Shown: piece by piece, positions 45,042 to 54,595 of the stretch
Layout: every line of letters starts with the position of its first letter
Numbering within the stretch: position 1 is the stretch's first letter
Assembly: GCF_024346955.1 (NCBI RefSeq)
Contig: NZ_AP024883.1
Coordinates: 1,116,001 to 1,180,000, forward strand
DNA length: 64,000 bases
Reading direction: 5' to 3'
From: Vibrio mangrovi
Lineage (GTDB): Bacteria; Pseudomonadota; Gammaproteobacteria; Enterobacterales; Vibrionaceae
Made by a program: the position numbers and the translations under genes
The notes under the pieces: model-generated
What the model was told of the DNA's origin: nothing
What the model saw: the letters and a program-made list of their open reading frames with translations, nothing else
The model's database searches: none

Positions 45042-45635
45042 TTACCAGATTTTATAAATATGCTCATAGCCGATACTCAGGGCTGCATAAATCAGCAGCA
45101 GTGCCAGTATCTGCTGGATACGTTGTAGCCAGACTGCATTGAGCAGATGTTTTCCGACGACTGCGCCAATGACGGAATAACTTCCCGGTGCACATCCTGC
45201 AAACAGAGCCAGTGCAACAGACCAGTACAGGATTTGCCCGCCGGTAATGCCCTGTGCCGGAAACTGAATGGTGGCGATTGGGAGTGTGGCGATCATACCT
45301 TTCGGATTCAGCAACTGGATCAGTAGCCCGTTTTTAAATGAGAGTACGGACGGTGAATCCTGTTTTAATGTGACCGGTGAGCGAAGCAGCTTCCAGGCCA
45401 GATATAAAATGTAGCTGCATCCGGGCAGTGCAACGTACGGCAGGATAGCATCATTGATCATATAGCCACCCAGATAGCTTAAGCTGATGAATAGGATCAG
45501 CATCGCGCAAGCCACTCCGAGAAAGAATCCGAGATGGTGACGGGTGTGTCCCTGAATACCGCCATTCAGGCTGAGTAGGTTGACGGGGCCGGGGGAATAC
45601 ATAATTCCCAGAGCATAGGTCCATATATCAAGCAT
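45042..45635 (-). CDS. LysE/RhtB-family amino acid exporter
   Basis: This 197-residue inner-membrane protein has about six hydrophobic helices. MYSPGPVNLLSLNGGIQGH near the start and FKNGLLIQLLNPKGM in the middle are standard LysE/RhtB segments. It likely exports an amino acid or derivative. The ATG follows AAGGA. The upstream AraC-family gene, 58 bases away and codirectional, may regulate it, a common LysE pairing. Confidence 0.9.
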   Translation of the reverse strand: MLDIWTYALGIMYSPGPVNLLSLNGGIQGHTRHHLGFFLGVACAMLILFISLSYLGGYMINDAILPYVALPGCSYILYLAWKLLRSPVTLKQDSPSVLSFKNGLLIQLLNPKGMIATLPIATIQFPAQGITGGQILYWSVALALFAGCAPGSYSVIGAVVGKHLLNAVWLQRIQQILALLLIYAALSIGYEHIYKIW

Positions 45636-45693
45636 AATTTTCCTTACCCGGGCAAACGGGCATCAAGGTGATGAGTGAAAGGTGTGTTGTTTT

Positions 45694-46539
45694 CTATCTC
45701 TGGGTGTCAGCAGTCAGCGTTAGCTGGTTCTGGTATTGCTTTGGTGTCATACCATAAAGCTTTTTAAAGCGCCGGTTCATGTGGCTGACATCAGCAAAAC
45801 AGAACATCTGGGCAACGGCGGTGGCCGGAAGACCGGATTCAAGTGCTTTCTGGGCTCCGTTGATCCGGCAGTTCACTACATACTGATGCGGTGTTATGCC
45901 AAACTGTGCCCGGAACAGCCGGATGAAATGGTATTTCGACATACTGGCGACTGCAGCAATATCATCGATAGATAAATTGTTCTGATACTGGCTGTTGATA
46001 AACTCTTTGGCCCGGGTCAGTAGTGTGTCCTGACGCCGTTGGGGCGTGGCTTCATGCAGAGCTCCCGATTTTTTCACCAGTGTATGAGCCAAGCGGAACA
46101 GCGACAGTTCCTGTTCGATCTTCGAGTGATAACCGCTGTTGATCATTCGGGTTAGCATCAGAATTTGTTGTTTCATAACCAGATCATCAAACAGAACGCC
46201 TTCAATACGCAATGTATGATCTGGTTTCACGCCCAGTGCGAGGAAAGGTGCGTGCAACGCCCGGGGGTGAATGTAAGTCATCACATAAGATAAATCGGTT
46301 GTTCCACCCGAATGTCCGTCGTGAACATCATCAGGATTGAAGAGCATCACACCGCCGGGAGGACTTTTATGAAAACGGCGACAACAGAAAAAATCCTGCC
46401 TGCCCTGTACAGTTACTCCCAGAGAGTATTCTTCGTGGGCATGCTTGTCATAACTGAAATCATGCATATTTGCCGTCAGCACTTTTACGCCCTGAAGGTC
46501 TGTACTGCTTTCAAATCTGAAATGATTCCCTGTATTCAT
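45694..46539 (-). CDS. AraC-family transcriptional regulator
   Basis: This 281-residue regulator has an N-terminal cupin sensing domain (HAHEEYSLGVTVQGRQDF, then PDDVHDGHSG) and a C-terminal double helix-turn-helix (about residues 180-276, with IDDIAAVASMSKYHFIRLFRAQFGITPHQY). This architecture is common for regulators of adjacent LysE-type exporters. Codirectional with the exporter gene downstream. Confidence 0.92.
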   Translation of the reverse strand: MNTGNHFRFESSTDLQGVKVLTANMHDFSYDKHAHEEYSLGVTVQGRQDFFCCRRFHKSPPGGVMLFNPDDVHDGHSGGTTDLSYVMTYIHPRALHAPFLALGVKPDHTLRIEGVLFDDLVMKQQILMLTRMINSGYHSKIEQELSLFRLAHTLVKKSGALHEATPQRRQDTLLTRAKEFINSQYQNNLSIDDIAAVASMSKYHFIRLFRAQFGITPHQYVVNCRINGAQKALESGLPATAVAQMFCFADVSHMNRRFKKLYGMTPKQYQNQLTLTADTQR

Positions 46540-46910
46540 GAGGATACCCGACTTGCTGTCACTTTACTTTCGTTCCATGATAGAAAGGTCAATTCAGGAA
46601 AACTTGAACAAAATTGCTGAATTGCCAGCTCATATAAATCCTGTTTTTTTAAATACTGACAGAAATGTAAGAAATTAAGCTTATGCTCACAATACATTTT
46701 ATTCAATGCAGGTAAGCTGCTCTTGATTACAAAATGAAATCTTTCGGGATTGTCATAGCAATAGCAAAACCCGAAGGCGATGATACTGAGACATCATCGC
46801 CTTCGGGTTTTTTATTATCTGAGTAAAATGCCTATTCAGTTTCATAATGAAGGTTTTTTCAGGAATGGCACTTGGATACAGGTTAGCAGAAGTTTGATGG
46901 AGTTATCGCC
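46540..46910. other. Intergenic region with an orphan terminator
   Basis: These 371 bases separate divergent araC-type and DUF1593 genes. They carry the strong terminator at 46766-46813, which no annotated gene precedes. No open frame of note is present. Confidence 0.6.
46766..46813 (+). terminator. Very strong orphan terminator
   Basis: A perfect 19-bp stem (46766-46784 with 46793-46811, loop ACTGAGAC), GC-rich in the middle, ends in six T. There is no plus-strand gene upstream for more than 1.6 kb: the nearest upstream genes point left. It may end a small RNA starting between about 46545 and 46740, or insulate the downstream gene. Confidence 0.9.
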
Positions 46911-48332
46911 ATGATCCCTACGAAATTGAAAGTATTACCTCTATTGATGTCAGCACTGGTTTTTAGTGGTATCAGTCTGGCAGAGAATAACGTGCCTCAT
47001 ACTGATGGTATGGCGGATAAAACCCGTGTCATTGTATTAACGGACATCGGTAACGAACCGGATGATTCAGAATCATTTGTCAGATTTCTGACTTACAGTA
47101 ATGAGTTTGAGATAGAAAATATTGTGGCAACAACATCAACCTGGCAACGGGATCAGGTACAGCCAGAGTTGCTGAAGGAGAGGATTGATGCTTATGCAAA
47201 AGTGTATCCGAATCTGATCCGCCATGCGGAGGGATTTCCGACACCGGAATCTCTGAAAGCGAAGATTCTCAGCGGCCGGGTTGCCTACGGAATGAAAGGT
47301 GTCGGCCATGGTCTGTCGACGCAGGCCTCACGCAGTATTATTGCGACCGTAGACAAAAGTGACGACCGTCCGGTCTGGATTACTCTCTGGGGCGGTGGCG
47401 TTGACCTGGCACAGGCGTTGTGGGATGTGAAAGCGACACGGACATCTACAGAAGTTGCTGATTTTATAAGCAAGATACGAGTTTATTCCATTTCGGATCA
47501 GGATAATACCGGCGCATGGATTCGGCGCAACTTTCCGACGATGACCTGGATTAGTAGTATTCACAGTTACAACGATTACTGGTTAGCAACCTGGGTTGGT
47601 ATCTCTGCGCCAAATCTTGAAGGTGCAGATATGGCGCAGGTGAACAATGACTGGGTGAAAAAGCATATTCGGCTGGGGCCGCTGGGAGAAAAATATCCAC
47701 CGATTATGTATATTATGGAAGGTGACAGCCCCTCGTTTATCTATTTGCTGAAAAATGGCCTGAATGTACCTGAACATCCTGAATACGGTAGCTGGGGTGG
47801 GCGTTATGCGCCGGTTGCACCGGATGATGAATCAGGGTTGCGTACCGGCACATCGGACAATGTACTGGGAACCGATGGAAAAATGCATAAGACAGCACCA
47901 GCAACCATCTGGCGTTTCAGACATCAGTTTCAGAACGATTTTGCCGGACGGATTCAGTGGACGCTTACAGATAACTATGCCAACGCGAATCATAATCCGG
48001 TTGTGAAGCTGAATGGCGAACCGGGCATACAGCCGTTGCAATGGCAGGTGAAATCCGGTGAGAAAGTGGTGCTATCAGCCAAAGGGAGTTCGGATCCGGA
48101 TAACAATCAAATCAGCTATCGCTGGTGGCAGTACGGAGAGCCGACAGCTCAGGCTTTGCAAATCCATTTTGCCCCGGAAATCAAACTGGCCAATGATTCT
48201 CAGGAATCGACCAGCTTTATTGCACCTGAGGTAAGTAGGCCAACACCATTCCATGTCATTCTGGAAGTTCATGACAATGGTACACCTGAAATGTATGCCT
48301 ATCGCCGGGCCATTGTGACGGTCATGCCTTAA
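46911..48332 (+). CDS. Secreted DUF1593 (nucleoside-hydrolase-like) protein
   Basis: This 473-residue exported protein has a signal peptide ending near SLA-EN (residues 23-25). The mature N-terminal domain starts VIVLTDIGNEPDDSES, close to the DTDxGxDD metal site of inosine-uridine nucleoside hydrolases, and includes ITLWGGGVDLAQAL. The C-terminal about 110 residues form a beta-sandwich-like module (SGEKVVLSAKGSSDPDNNQISYRWW). Homologues are linked to polysaccharide degradation in marine bacteria; the substrate is unknown. Confidence 0.85.
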   Translation: MIPTKLKVLPLLMSALVFSGISLAENNVPHTDGMADKTRVIVLTDIGNEPDDSESFVRFLTYSNEFEIENIVATTSTWQRDQVQPELLKERIDAYAKVYPNLIRHAEGFPTPESLKAKILSGRVAYGMKGVGHGLSTQASRSIIATVDKSDDRPVWITLWGGGVDLAQALWDVKATRTSTEVADFISKIRVYSISDQDNTGAWIRRNFPTMTWISSIHSYNDYWLATWVGISAPNLEGADMAQVNNDWVKKHIRLGPLGEKYPPIMYIMEGDSPSFIYLLKNGLNVPEHPEYGSWGGRYAPVAPDDESGLRTGTSDNVLGTDGKMHKTAPATIWRFRHQFQNDFAGRIQWTLTDNYANANHNPVVKLNGEPGIQPLQWQVKSGEKVVLSAKGSSDPDNNQISYRWWQYGEPTAQALQIHFAPEIKLANDSQESTSFIAPEVSRPTPFHVILEVHDNGTPEMYAYRRAIVTVMP

Positions 48333-48396
48333 ACTGGAAAACAGAGACCGGCAGACTTGGTTTAAGGGTTTCAGTGAGTGTCAGAAGGGTGAAATG

Positions 48397-48430
48397 AACG
48401 AGCCAGACATTATAGTCTGGCTCGTTTTAA
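48397..48430. terminator. Bidirectional terminator between DUF1593 gene and oppF
   Basis: AACGAGCCAGAC (48397-48408), loop ATTATA, GTCTGGCTCGTT (48415-48426): a perfect 12-bp stem followed by TT on the plus strand, between convergent genes. Confidence 0.85.
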
Positions 48431-48452
48431 CATCGGTCAATGTCCGATCAGT

Positions 48453-49439
48453 TTACAGTACGATCGGACAAGCTACAGCGTGTTGTTCGTCTCCGCTCAG
48501 TACCGGTTTATTCTGGGCACACTGTGGCTGTGCTTTCGGGCAACGGGTCCGGAACACACAGCCTGACGGCGGATTGATTGGCGACGGCAGATCGCCTTCC
48601 AGCATCTGAATCTTTTTCTGTCGTTCCAGGTTAGGATCGGGAATCGGCACCGCCGACATCAGAGCTGTTGTATACGGATGCTTTGGTGAAGCAAACAGGG
48701 CATCAGATTCACCGATTTCGACCACATTACCCAGATACATCACCATAACCCGGTCAGAAATATGCTTCACCACGGACAAATCATGGGCAATAAACACCAG
48801 ACTTAACCCTAGTTCTTTTTGCAGCTCTTTGAGCAAGTTGACCACCTGAGCCTGAATCGAGACATCCAGCGCAGAAACCGGTTCATCACAGATGATCATT
48901 TTCGGTCGGAGAATCAATGCGCGGGCAATACCGATCCGCTGGCACTGGCCGCCTGAGAACTCATGCGGATAACGGTTGATCACATTGGGCAATAGCCCGA
49001 CCCGCATCATCATCTCTTTAACCCGGTCTCTGACTTCCAGAGATGTCAGTTGCGGATAAAACGTTTTAAGCGGTTCGGCAATAATATCGCCAATCGTCAT
49101 CCGGGGGTTGAGTGATGCCAGCGGATCCTGAAAGATCATCTGAATCTCTTTGCGGGTTTCCCGCCGTTGCACGGCTTTCATCCGGGTCAGATCCTGACCG
49201 AGCCAGACGACTTCACCTTCTGTTGCATCGACCAGACCGATAATCGCCCGGGCAAAAGTTGATTTTCCGCAGCCGGATTCACCAACCACACCTAGTGTCT
49301 CACCTTCATAAAGACGGACATTCACCCCGTCAACCGCTTTCAGAGCAGTAGGTGTCGACCAGGGCCAGGCTGATTTTGAAGCCATCTGGAAGTGGACCTT
49401 CAGATCCTTGATATCAAGTAGTAAAGGTTTCTGGTTCAT
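48453..49439 (-). CDS. oppF: Oligopeptide ABC transporter ATPase OppF
   Basis: This 328-residue ATPase drives oligopeptide import. Walker A is GESGCGKSTF, signature SGGQCQRIGIAR, Walker B MIICDEPVSALD, and the C-terminal extension has the cysteine-containing GCVFRTRCPKAQPQC typical of Opp/Dpp ATPases, a probable Fe-S cluster site. The ATG at 49439 overlaps the oppD stop as ATGA; a TTG three codons upstream is rejected. Confidence 0.95.
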   Translation of the reverse strand: MNQKPLLLDIKDLKVHFQMASKSAWPWSTPTALKAVDGVNVRLYEGETLGVVGESGCGKSTFARAIIGLVDATEGEVVWLGQDLTRMKAVQRRETRKEIQMIFQDPLASLNPRMTIGDIIAEPLKTFYPQLTSLEVRDRVKEMMMRVGLLPNVINRYPHEFSGGQCQRIGIARALILRPKMIICDEPVSALDVSIQAQVVNLLKELQKELGLSLVFIAHDLSVVKHISDRVMVMYLGNVVEIGESDALFASPKHPYTTALMSAVPIPDPNLERQKKIQMLEGDLPSPINPPSGCVFRTRCPKAQPQCAQNKPVLSGDEQHAVACPIVL

Positions 49440-50407
49440 TTTTCCCAAGCCTCCCAGTCAGAAAAACAGGCCCGCTGACGTTGGTTGCCAAAAGTTGTCA
49501 GGGCCGGTGTGTCACGTTTACAGCGATCGGTAACCCGGTGGCATCGTTCCTGATAAGGACAGCCGGGTGGCAGACGTAACAGGTTGGGTGGATTGCCCGG
49601 AATCGTCGGAAGGATTTCTCCTTCGGTATCCAGACGAGGGATTGCCTGAAGCAGACCTTCGGCATATGGATGACTCGGATTGTAGAAAATATCATTGACG
49701 CTGCCGTATTCCATTGTTCTTCCGGCATACATCACCAGAACTTTTTCACAGGAACCGGCAACAACACCGAGATCGTGAGTAATCATGATAATGGCTGTAT
49801 TGAATTCTGATTTCAGCTCATTGAGCAGATCCATAATCTGAGCCTGAACCGTTACGTCCAGCGCGGTGGTCGGTTCATCTGCGATCAGCAGTTTCGGCCG
49901 ACAGAGCAGGGCCATTGCAATCATTACCCGCTGACGCATACCGCCGGAGAATTCATGAGGATACATGGTGATACGTTTACGGGCTTCCGGGATTTTGACT
50001 GCTTCCAGCATACGCACCGACTCTTCGAATGCGGCTGCTTTCCCCATACCTTTATGCTTCATCAGTACTTCCATCAGCTGCGTGCTGACTTTCATGTAAG
50101 GATTAAGCGAGGTCATCGGATCCTGAAATATCATCGCAATCTGTTCGGCGCGGATTTTATTCAGTGCCTTTTCCGGGAGGTTCAGAATTTCTTTCCCTTC
50201 AAATAATGCGCTACCGGAAACCTGTCCGTTCTTTGCCAGTAATCCCATCATGGCAAATACAGTCTGGGATTTCCCTGAACCGGATTCGCCGACGATGCCC
50301 AGAGTTTCTCCCTGTTGTAATGAAAAATTCAGATCGTTGACGGCGGTGACAGTGCCATCCGGTGTCGAGAATTCAACCCGCAGATCTTTAACATCAAGTA
50401 AGTTCAT
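49436..50407 (-). CDS. oppD: Oligopeptide ABC transporter ATPase OppD
   Basis: This 323-residue ATPase pairs with OppF. Walker A is GESGSGKSQT (Q in place of the usual T/S after KS is normal in OppD), signature SGGMRQRVMIAM, Walker B LLIADEPTTALD, and a C-terminal GCPYQERCHRVTDRC cysteine motif. It is third in the oppABCDF order from the right. Confidence 0.95.
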   Translation of the reverse strand: MNLLDVKDLRVEFSTPDGTVTAVNDLNFSLQQGETLGIVGESGSGKSQTVFAMMGLLAKNGQVSGSALFEGKEILNLPEKALNKIRAEQIAMIFQDPMTSLNPYMKVSTQLMEVLMKHKGMGKAAAFEESVRMLEAVKIPEARKRITMYPHEFSGGMRQRVMIAMALLCRPKLLIADEPTTALDVTVQAQIMDLLNELKSEFNTAIIMITHDLGVVAGSCEKVLVMYAGRTMEYGSVNDIFYNPSHPYAEGLLQAIPRLDTEGEILPTIPGNPPNLLRLPPGCPYQERCHRVTDRCKRDTPALTTFGNQRQRACFSDWEAWEK

Positions 50408-50421
50408 ACAGTGCTCCCGGA

Positions 50422-51324
50422 TTATCTGTCTTTCGGATCGAGTGCATCACGCAGCCCGTCGCCGACATAGTTAAAACAAAACAGAGTGACAATCATAAAT
50501 GCGGCAGGAAATGCCAGTTGCCAGATAGCCAGATCCATGGTGTTCGCACCTTCCTGAAGCAAAGCTCCCCAACTGGTTCTGGGTTCCTGAACACCAAGAC
50601 CGAGGAAGGACAGAAACGATTCTGTCAGAATCATGGTTGGGATTAGCAGTGTAGAATAGACCACCACAATACCCAGTACGTTCGGTACAATATGGCGGGT
50701 GATGATATTCCACTGACTGACGCCACAGACATGAGCCGCTTCGATAAATTCTTTACTGCGCAGGCTGAGGGTTTGTCCACGGACAATCCGTGCCATATCC
50801 AGCCATGAAATGGCTCCGATAGCGACGAAGATCAGCATGATATTCCGGCCAAAGAAAGTCACCAGAACAATCACGAAGAACATAAACGGGATTGCGTACA
50901 GAATTTCCAGAAAACGCATCATAATCCGGTCGACTCTGCCGCCGATAAAGCCGGAAGTGGCACCATAGAGTGTCCCGATGACGACTGCAACCAGTGCACC
51001 CAAAACACCAACGGCCAGCGATATCTGACCACCGATCAGTGTCCTGACATACAGATCCCGACCCAGTGCATCGGTGCCGAAAACGTGTTCGGCTGAAGGT
51101 GCTGCATTCATCGCATACCAGTCGGTATCTTCAAAGCTGTATGTTGCGAGATAGGGCAGGAGGATGACTGCCAGCGTAATCAGAACCAGAATAACCAGAC
51201 TGACCATGGCCGCTTTGTTGCGCAGAAAACGCATTCTGGCATCCTGCCACAAGCTGCGGCCTTCAATTTCCAGCTGTTCGCTGAATCGCTCCAGTACCTG
51301 GGCATTATCTTTTTTTCCAATCAT
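50422..51324 (-). CDS. oppC: Oligopeptide ABC transporter permease OppC
   Basis: This 300-residue inner-membrane permease has a cytoplasmic N-terminus, six helices and the EAA loop EFIEAAHVCGVSQWNIITRHIVPN that contacts the ATPases. FGTDALGRDLYVRTL is a marker of DppC/OppC. The start follows GGGAG. Confidence 0.95.
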   Translation of the reverse strand: MIGKKDNAQVLERFSEQLEIEGRSLWQDARMRFLRNKAAMVSLVILVLITLAVILLPYLATYSFEDTDWYAMNAAPSAEHVFGTDALGRDLYVRTLIGGQISLAVGVLGALVAVVIGTLYGATSGFIGGRVDRIMMRFLEILYAIPFMFFVIVLVTFFGRNIMLIFVAIGAISWLDMARIVRGQTLSLRSKEFIEAAHVCGVSQWNIITRHIVPNVLGIVVVYSTLLIPTMILTESFLSFLGLGVQEPRTSWGALLQEGANTMDLAIWQLAFPAAFMIVTLFCFNYVGDGLRDALDPKDR

Positions 51325-51338
51325 GTGTCTTTCTCCCT

Positions 51339-52259
51339 TTAATAGCGGATTTTCGGATCGATATAAGCGAGGAGAATATCGACGATCATGTTGAACAGAA
51401 TAAACAGGAATCCAATCAGAATGGTGATTCCCAGAACCAATGAGTAATCTCGGTTAAAAGCAGCGTTGACAAATAACTTTCCGATGCCGGGTAAACCGAA
51501 GATTGTCTCAATGACCACTGAACCGGTAATAATGCCGACGAACGCCGGACCCATATAGGAAACCACCGGTAACAGGGCTGGCTTTAATGCATGTCGGATA
51601 ATAATGTAACGGTAACTAAGGCCTTTAGCTTTGGCGGTGCGGATAAAATTACTGTTGAGGGTTTCAATCATTGAACCCCGGGTTATCCGGGCGAAAGTTG
51701 CGATGTAGAGCAAAGACATACCGAGCACAGGGAGTGCCATATATTTGAAAGACCCGTCGTTCCAGCCACCAGCGGGCAGCCATTCCAGATTAATTGCAAA
51801 AATGTATATCAGAACCGGAGCAAAAACGAAGGAAGGAATGACGATTCCCAGCATCGTTGTCGCCATTAATGAGTAGTCGATCCAGGAGTTTTGCTTCAGT
51901 GCCGCGATTGTACCGATCGCAACTCCGAGAATAACAGTAAAGATAAAAGCGGTTGATCCGATTTTTGCTGAAACCGGCAGCGCATTTCCTACCAGTTCGT
52001 TCACACTGAAATCTTTATATTTGAATGATGGTCCGAAATCACCATGCAGGATATTGTTCAGATAAGTCAGATACTGAACACTAATGGGCTTATCCAGACC
52101 ATATTCTGCATTGATGTTAGCAAGTACCTGTGGTGGGACGGCCCGCTCTGATGAAAATGGGTTTCCGGGCGCAAAGCGCATCAGAAAAAAGGAGACTGTG
52201 ATCAGCACCAACAGCGTTGGTATTGCTTCCAGCATCCGCTTCGCAATGAATTTAAGCAT
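51339..52259 (-). CDS. oppB: Oligopeptide ABC transporter permease OppB
   Basis: This 306-residue permease has six membrane helices, the first at about residues 10-30, and the EAA loop NFIRTAKAKGLSYRYIIIRHALKP. The ATG at 52259 gives MLKFIAKRMLEAIPTLL, matching OppB N-termini; an upstream start nine codons earlier lacks support. It is separated from oppA by a hairpin. Confidence 0.95.
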   Translation of the reverse strand: MLKFIAKRMLEAIPTLLVLITVSFFLMRFAPGNPFSSERAVPPQVLANINAEYGLDKPISVQYLTYLNNILHGDFGPSFKYKDFSVNELVGNALPVSAKIGSTAFIFTVILGVAIGTIAALKQNSWIDYSLMATTMLGIVIPSFVFAPVLIYIFAINLEWLPAGGWNDGSFKYMALPVLGMSLLYIATFARITRGSMIETLNSNFIRTAKAKGLSYRYIIIRHALKPALLPVVSYMGPAFVGIITGSVVIETIFGLPGIGKLFVNAAFNRDYSLVLGITILIGFLFILFNMIVDILLAYIDPKIRY

Positions 52260-52299
52260 AAACTCACTCTTGTGTATTAATTGCAACCATGAAATGAAA

Positions 52300-52329
52300 G
52301 GCTGTATAGCAAAAACATACCATACAGCC
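52300..52329 (-). terminator. Intra-operon hairpin between oppA and oppB
   Basis: GGCTGTAT (52300-52307) pairs with ATACAGCC (52322-52329) over a 14-base loop; on the minus strand TTTCATTTC follows. It may be a partial terminator or mRNA-end stabiliser that lets oppA be made in excess over the membrane genes. Confidence 0.6.
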
Positions 52330-52353
52330 CTGTTTGTGATGACTCAGGATTAA

Positions 52354-53985
52354 TTATTCTGCTTTGATATACATATCCCGGGTATAAGTCATATCTCCTG
52401 CATTATGAGTCGGATAACCACCGACATGAGGAGCGAGTAAGTGTGCCTTAACATACTGATATGTCGGTGCTACCGGCATATCCTGAGCAATCAGCTGTTC
52501 CGCTTGCGAGTAGTAATTAACACGTTCATCTTCGGAGGTGCTCAGCATTGCTTTTTCCATTGCGTTGTCGTATGCCTTGCTGTGATAGCGGGCATAGTTT
52601 CCGCTGTTGTTTGAAAGCATCTGAGAAAGGAAAGTCGAGGCTTCGTTATAGTCACCACACCAGGCATCGCGAGCAACTTCGAAGTTCCCCTGGCGACGGT
52701 TATCCAGAAATGTTTTCCACTCCTGATTTTCCAGATTGGCATTCACGCCCAGTGCACGTTTCCACATAGACTGAATGGCTGTGGCAACTTTCTTATGGTT
52801 ATCCGAAGTGTTGTAAATCAGCGTAAGAGTCAATGGATTATTTTTGTCGTAACCGGCTTCGGCTAGCAGCTCTTTTGCTTTTTCGTTGCGCTCTTTCTGG
52901 GTCCATTTGCCATATTCCGGCATTGGCGGATTAAAACCGGCAGTAATATCCGGAGTGAAGGCATAAGCTGGTTTCTGACCCTGCCCCATAACTGCCTTGG
53001 TAATGATATCCCGATCGATTGCATAAGACAGTGCTTTCCGGACGCGGACATCATTAAATGGTTTTTTCTCCATATTGAAATCGTAATAGTAGTTACACAG
53101 ATATCCGGTCACGGAAACTGACTCCGGATATTCTTTCTGGAGTTGTTTAAAGTGCTCCACCGGCATCTCATAGGTGAAATCCATTTCACCGGCGAGGAAA
53201 CGGTTCATTTCCGCATTCTGGCTTTCAATTGGTAGATAGGTGACTTTATTGATAATAGTCTGGACATCATTCCAGTAAAGCGGATTCCGCTTCAGAACCA
53301 GGCGCTCATTGACGACCCAGTTTTCCGGAACATATGCACCGTTACCGACAAAGTGTTCAGGTCTGGTCCACTTGCTGCCCCATTTTTCTATAACGGCACG
53401 AGGAGCCGGGAACGTTGATTGGTGAACCAGCATTTTAACAAAATAAGGGGTTGGTTTATCGAGATGAACTTCCAGTGTCTGTGCATCGATAGCTTTGACA
53501 CCCAGTGTTGACTTATCTTTTTTACCGGCGACGATGTCCGCAGCATTGGTGACATTGCCTAATTCTAAATATTCAGCATAAGGAGAGGCCGTTGCAGGAT
53601 CAACAAGGCGCTGCCAGCCATAGACAAAATCCACCGCAGTTACCGGTTCGCCATTTGACCATTTTGCTGTTTTACGCAGGTGGAAGATAAATGTTTTGTT
53701 GTCTTTGGTTTCCCATTTCTCGGCAACACCGGGAATAATTTCGCCGTATCCGTCTTCATTGACCAGACCTTCAAATAAGTCTCTGTCTACGTTGGCTCCG
53801 GGAACGCCATTTACTTTTTGCGGATCGAGTGTTTCGATTTCTGAGCCATTTCCCCGAACCAACTCTTGTACCGGGGCTAATTTGGTTCCTTCCGGAACCT
53901 GTGCTGCGTTGGATGGAAGTGTAGTACCGGCCAGAGTTAGGCCGAGTCCCAGCAAAATTGCCCGGGAAATATTATTTTTATTCAT
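52354..53985 (-). CDS. oppA: Periplasmic oligopeptide-binding protein OppA
   Basis: This 543-residue solute-binding protein delivers oligopeptides to OppBC. A signal peptide (about residues 1-26, ending SNAAQ) is followed by the family segments ETLDPQKVNGVPGANVDRDLFEGL, HLRKTAKWSNGEPVTAVDFVY and NDVRVRKALSYAIDRD. The ATG at 53985 follows GGAG by six bases; a longer upstream frame is rejected. First gene of the operon. Confidence 0.96.
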   Translation of the reverse strand: MNKNNISRAILLGLGLTLAGTTLPSNAAQVPEGTKLAPVQELVRGNGSEIETLDPQKVNGVPGANVDRDLFEGLVNEDGYGEIIPGVAEKWETKDNKTFIFHLRKTAKWSNGEPVTAVDFVYGWQRLVDPATASPYAEYLELGNVTNAADIVAGKKDKSTLGVKAIDAQTLEVHLDKPTPYFVKMLVHQSTFPAPRAVIEKWGSKWTRPEHFVGNGAYVPENWVVNERLVLKRNPLYWNDVQTIINKVTYLPIESQNAEMNRFLAGEMDFTYEMPVEHFKQLQKEYPESVSVTGYLCNYYYDFNMEKKPFNDVRVRKALSYAIDRDIITKAVMGQGQKPAYAFTPDITAGFNPPMPEYGKWTQKERNEKAKELLAEAGYDKNNPLTLTLIYNTSDNHKKVATAIQSMWKRALGVNANLENQEWKTFLDNRRQGNFEVARDAWCGDYNEASTFLSQMLSNNSGNYARYHSKAYDNAMEKAMLSTSEDERVNYYSQAEQLIAQDMPVAPTYQYVKAHLLAPHVGGYPTHNAGDMTYTRDMYIKAE

Positions 53986-54595
53986 GTAAAACTCCAGATT
54001 TTGTGTGATGACATCCGTGATCGTATTTATAAAGAAGTTTGCTGTGTTGGTATGATCGATACCCAAATGACCTGAAGACACGCTGAGTTTTGGTATCTCA
54101 GGATAACTTGGCGTATTTATTAAGCCCACTTTATAAATATCCCGTTACCCTAGCAACTTTTGGATGAATTTACCATTTGCTATACGTTGAATTAACAAAT
54201 TGATCTGATTTTTAATATTATTATGGTTATTTATTCTATTTTTGTTGTGAAAGTTAGATGGAATAGAGTTATGCAATCCATTTCACCAATATTTTATGAC
54301 GCAGGTTTTGTTGGGGGTTTATGCTGTTCATAGCCATCATTATGATATTTTTATCTAATATCGGTTGGGATTTAAATAACATAGCGTTTTCTTTACTAAA
54401 TAACCTTATCAATGAGGTGGAAAATCTGGTCTACGCTTTGTATAGGATAGGATTGATTCGAATGATACTGCATACAAAAATAGTGTGATAATAACGGTAT
54501 GTCTTTCTTGTTATGCCCGGATGAGTACATTCATCGAGGATGTATTAAGATTATCCGGGGATAATTTTTGCCCAGAATATGCTTATTAGATAAAG
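53986..54595. other. Large intergenic region between divergent oppA and GGDEF-EAL genes
   Basis: These 610 AT-rich bases hold the promoters of both genes, the second copy of the palindromic repeat (54059-54096), and near 54550-54569 a small hairpin ATTATCCGGGGATAAT followed by TTTTT, just before the GGDEF-EAL gene. No coding signal or c-di-GMP riboswitch was found by eye. Confidence 0.55.
54059..54096. repeat. Dispersed palindromic repeat, copy 2
   Basis: ATACCCAAATGACCTGAAGA (54059-54078) is the exact complement of the copy-1 arm. The other end, GTTTTGGTAT, is again an inverted version of the terminus. The middle is shorter than in copy 1. It lies in the oppA leader, about 75 bases upstream of oppA. 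Confidence 0.65.

Noticed and set aside
54181..54595. c-di-GMP riboswitch before the GGDEF-EAL gene
   Set aside because: The conserved GEMM core and its paired stems were not found on reading the leader.
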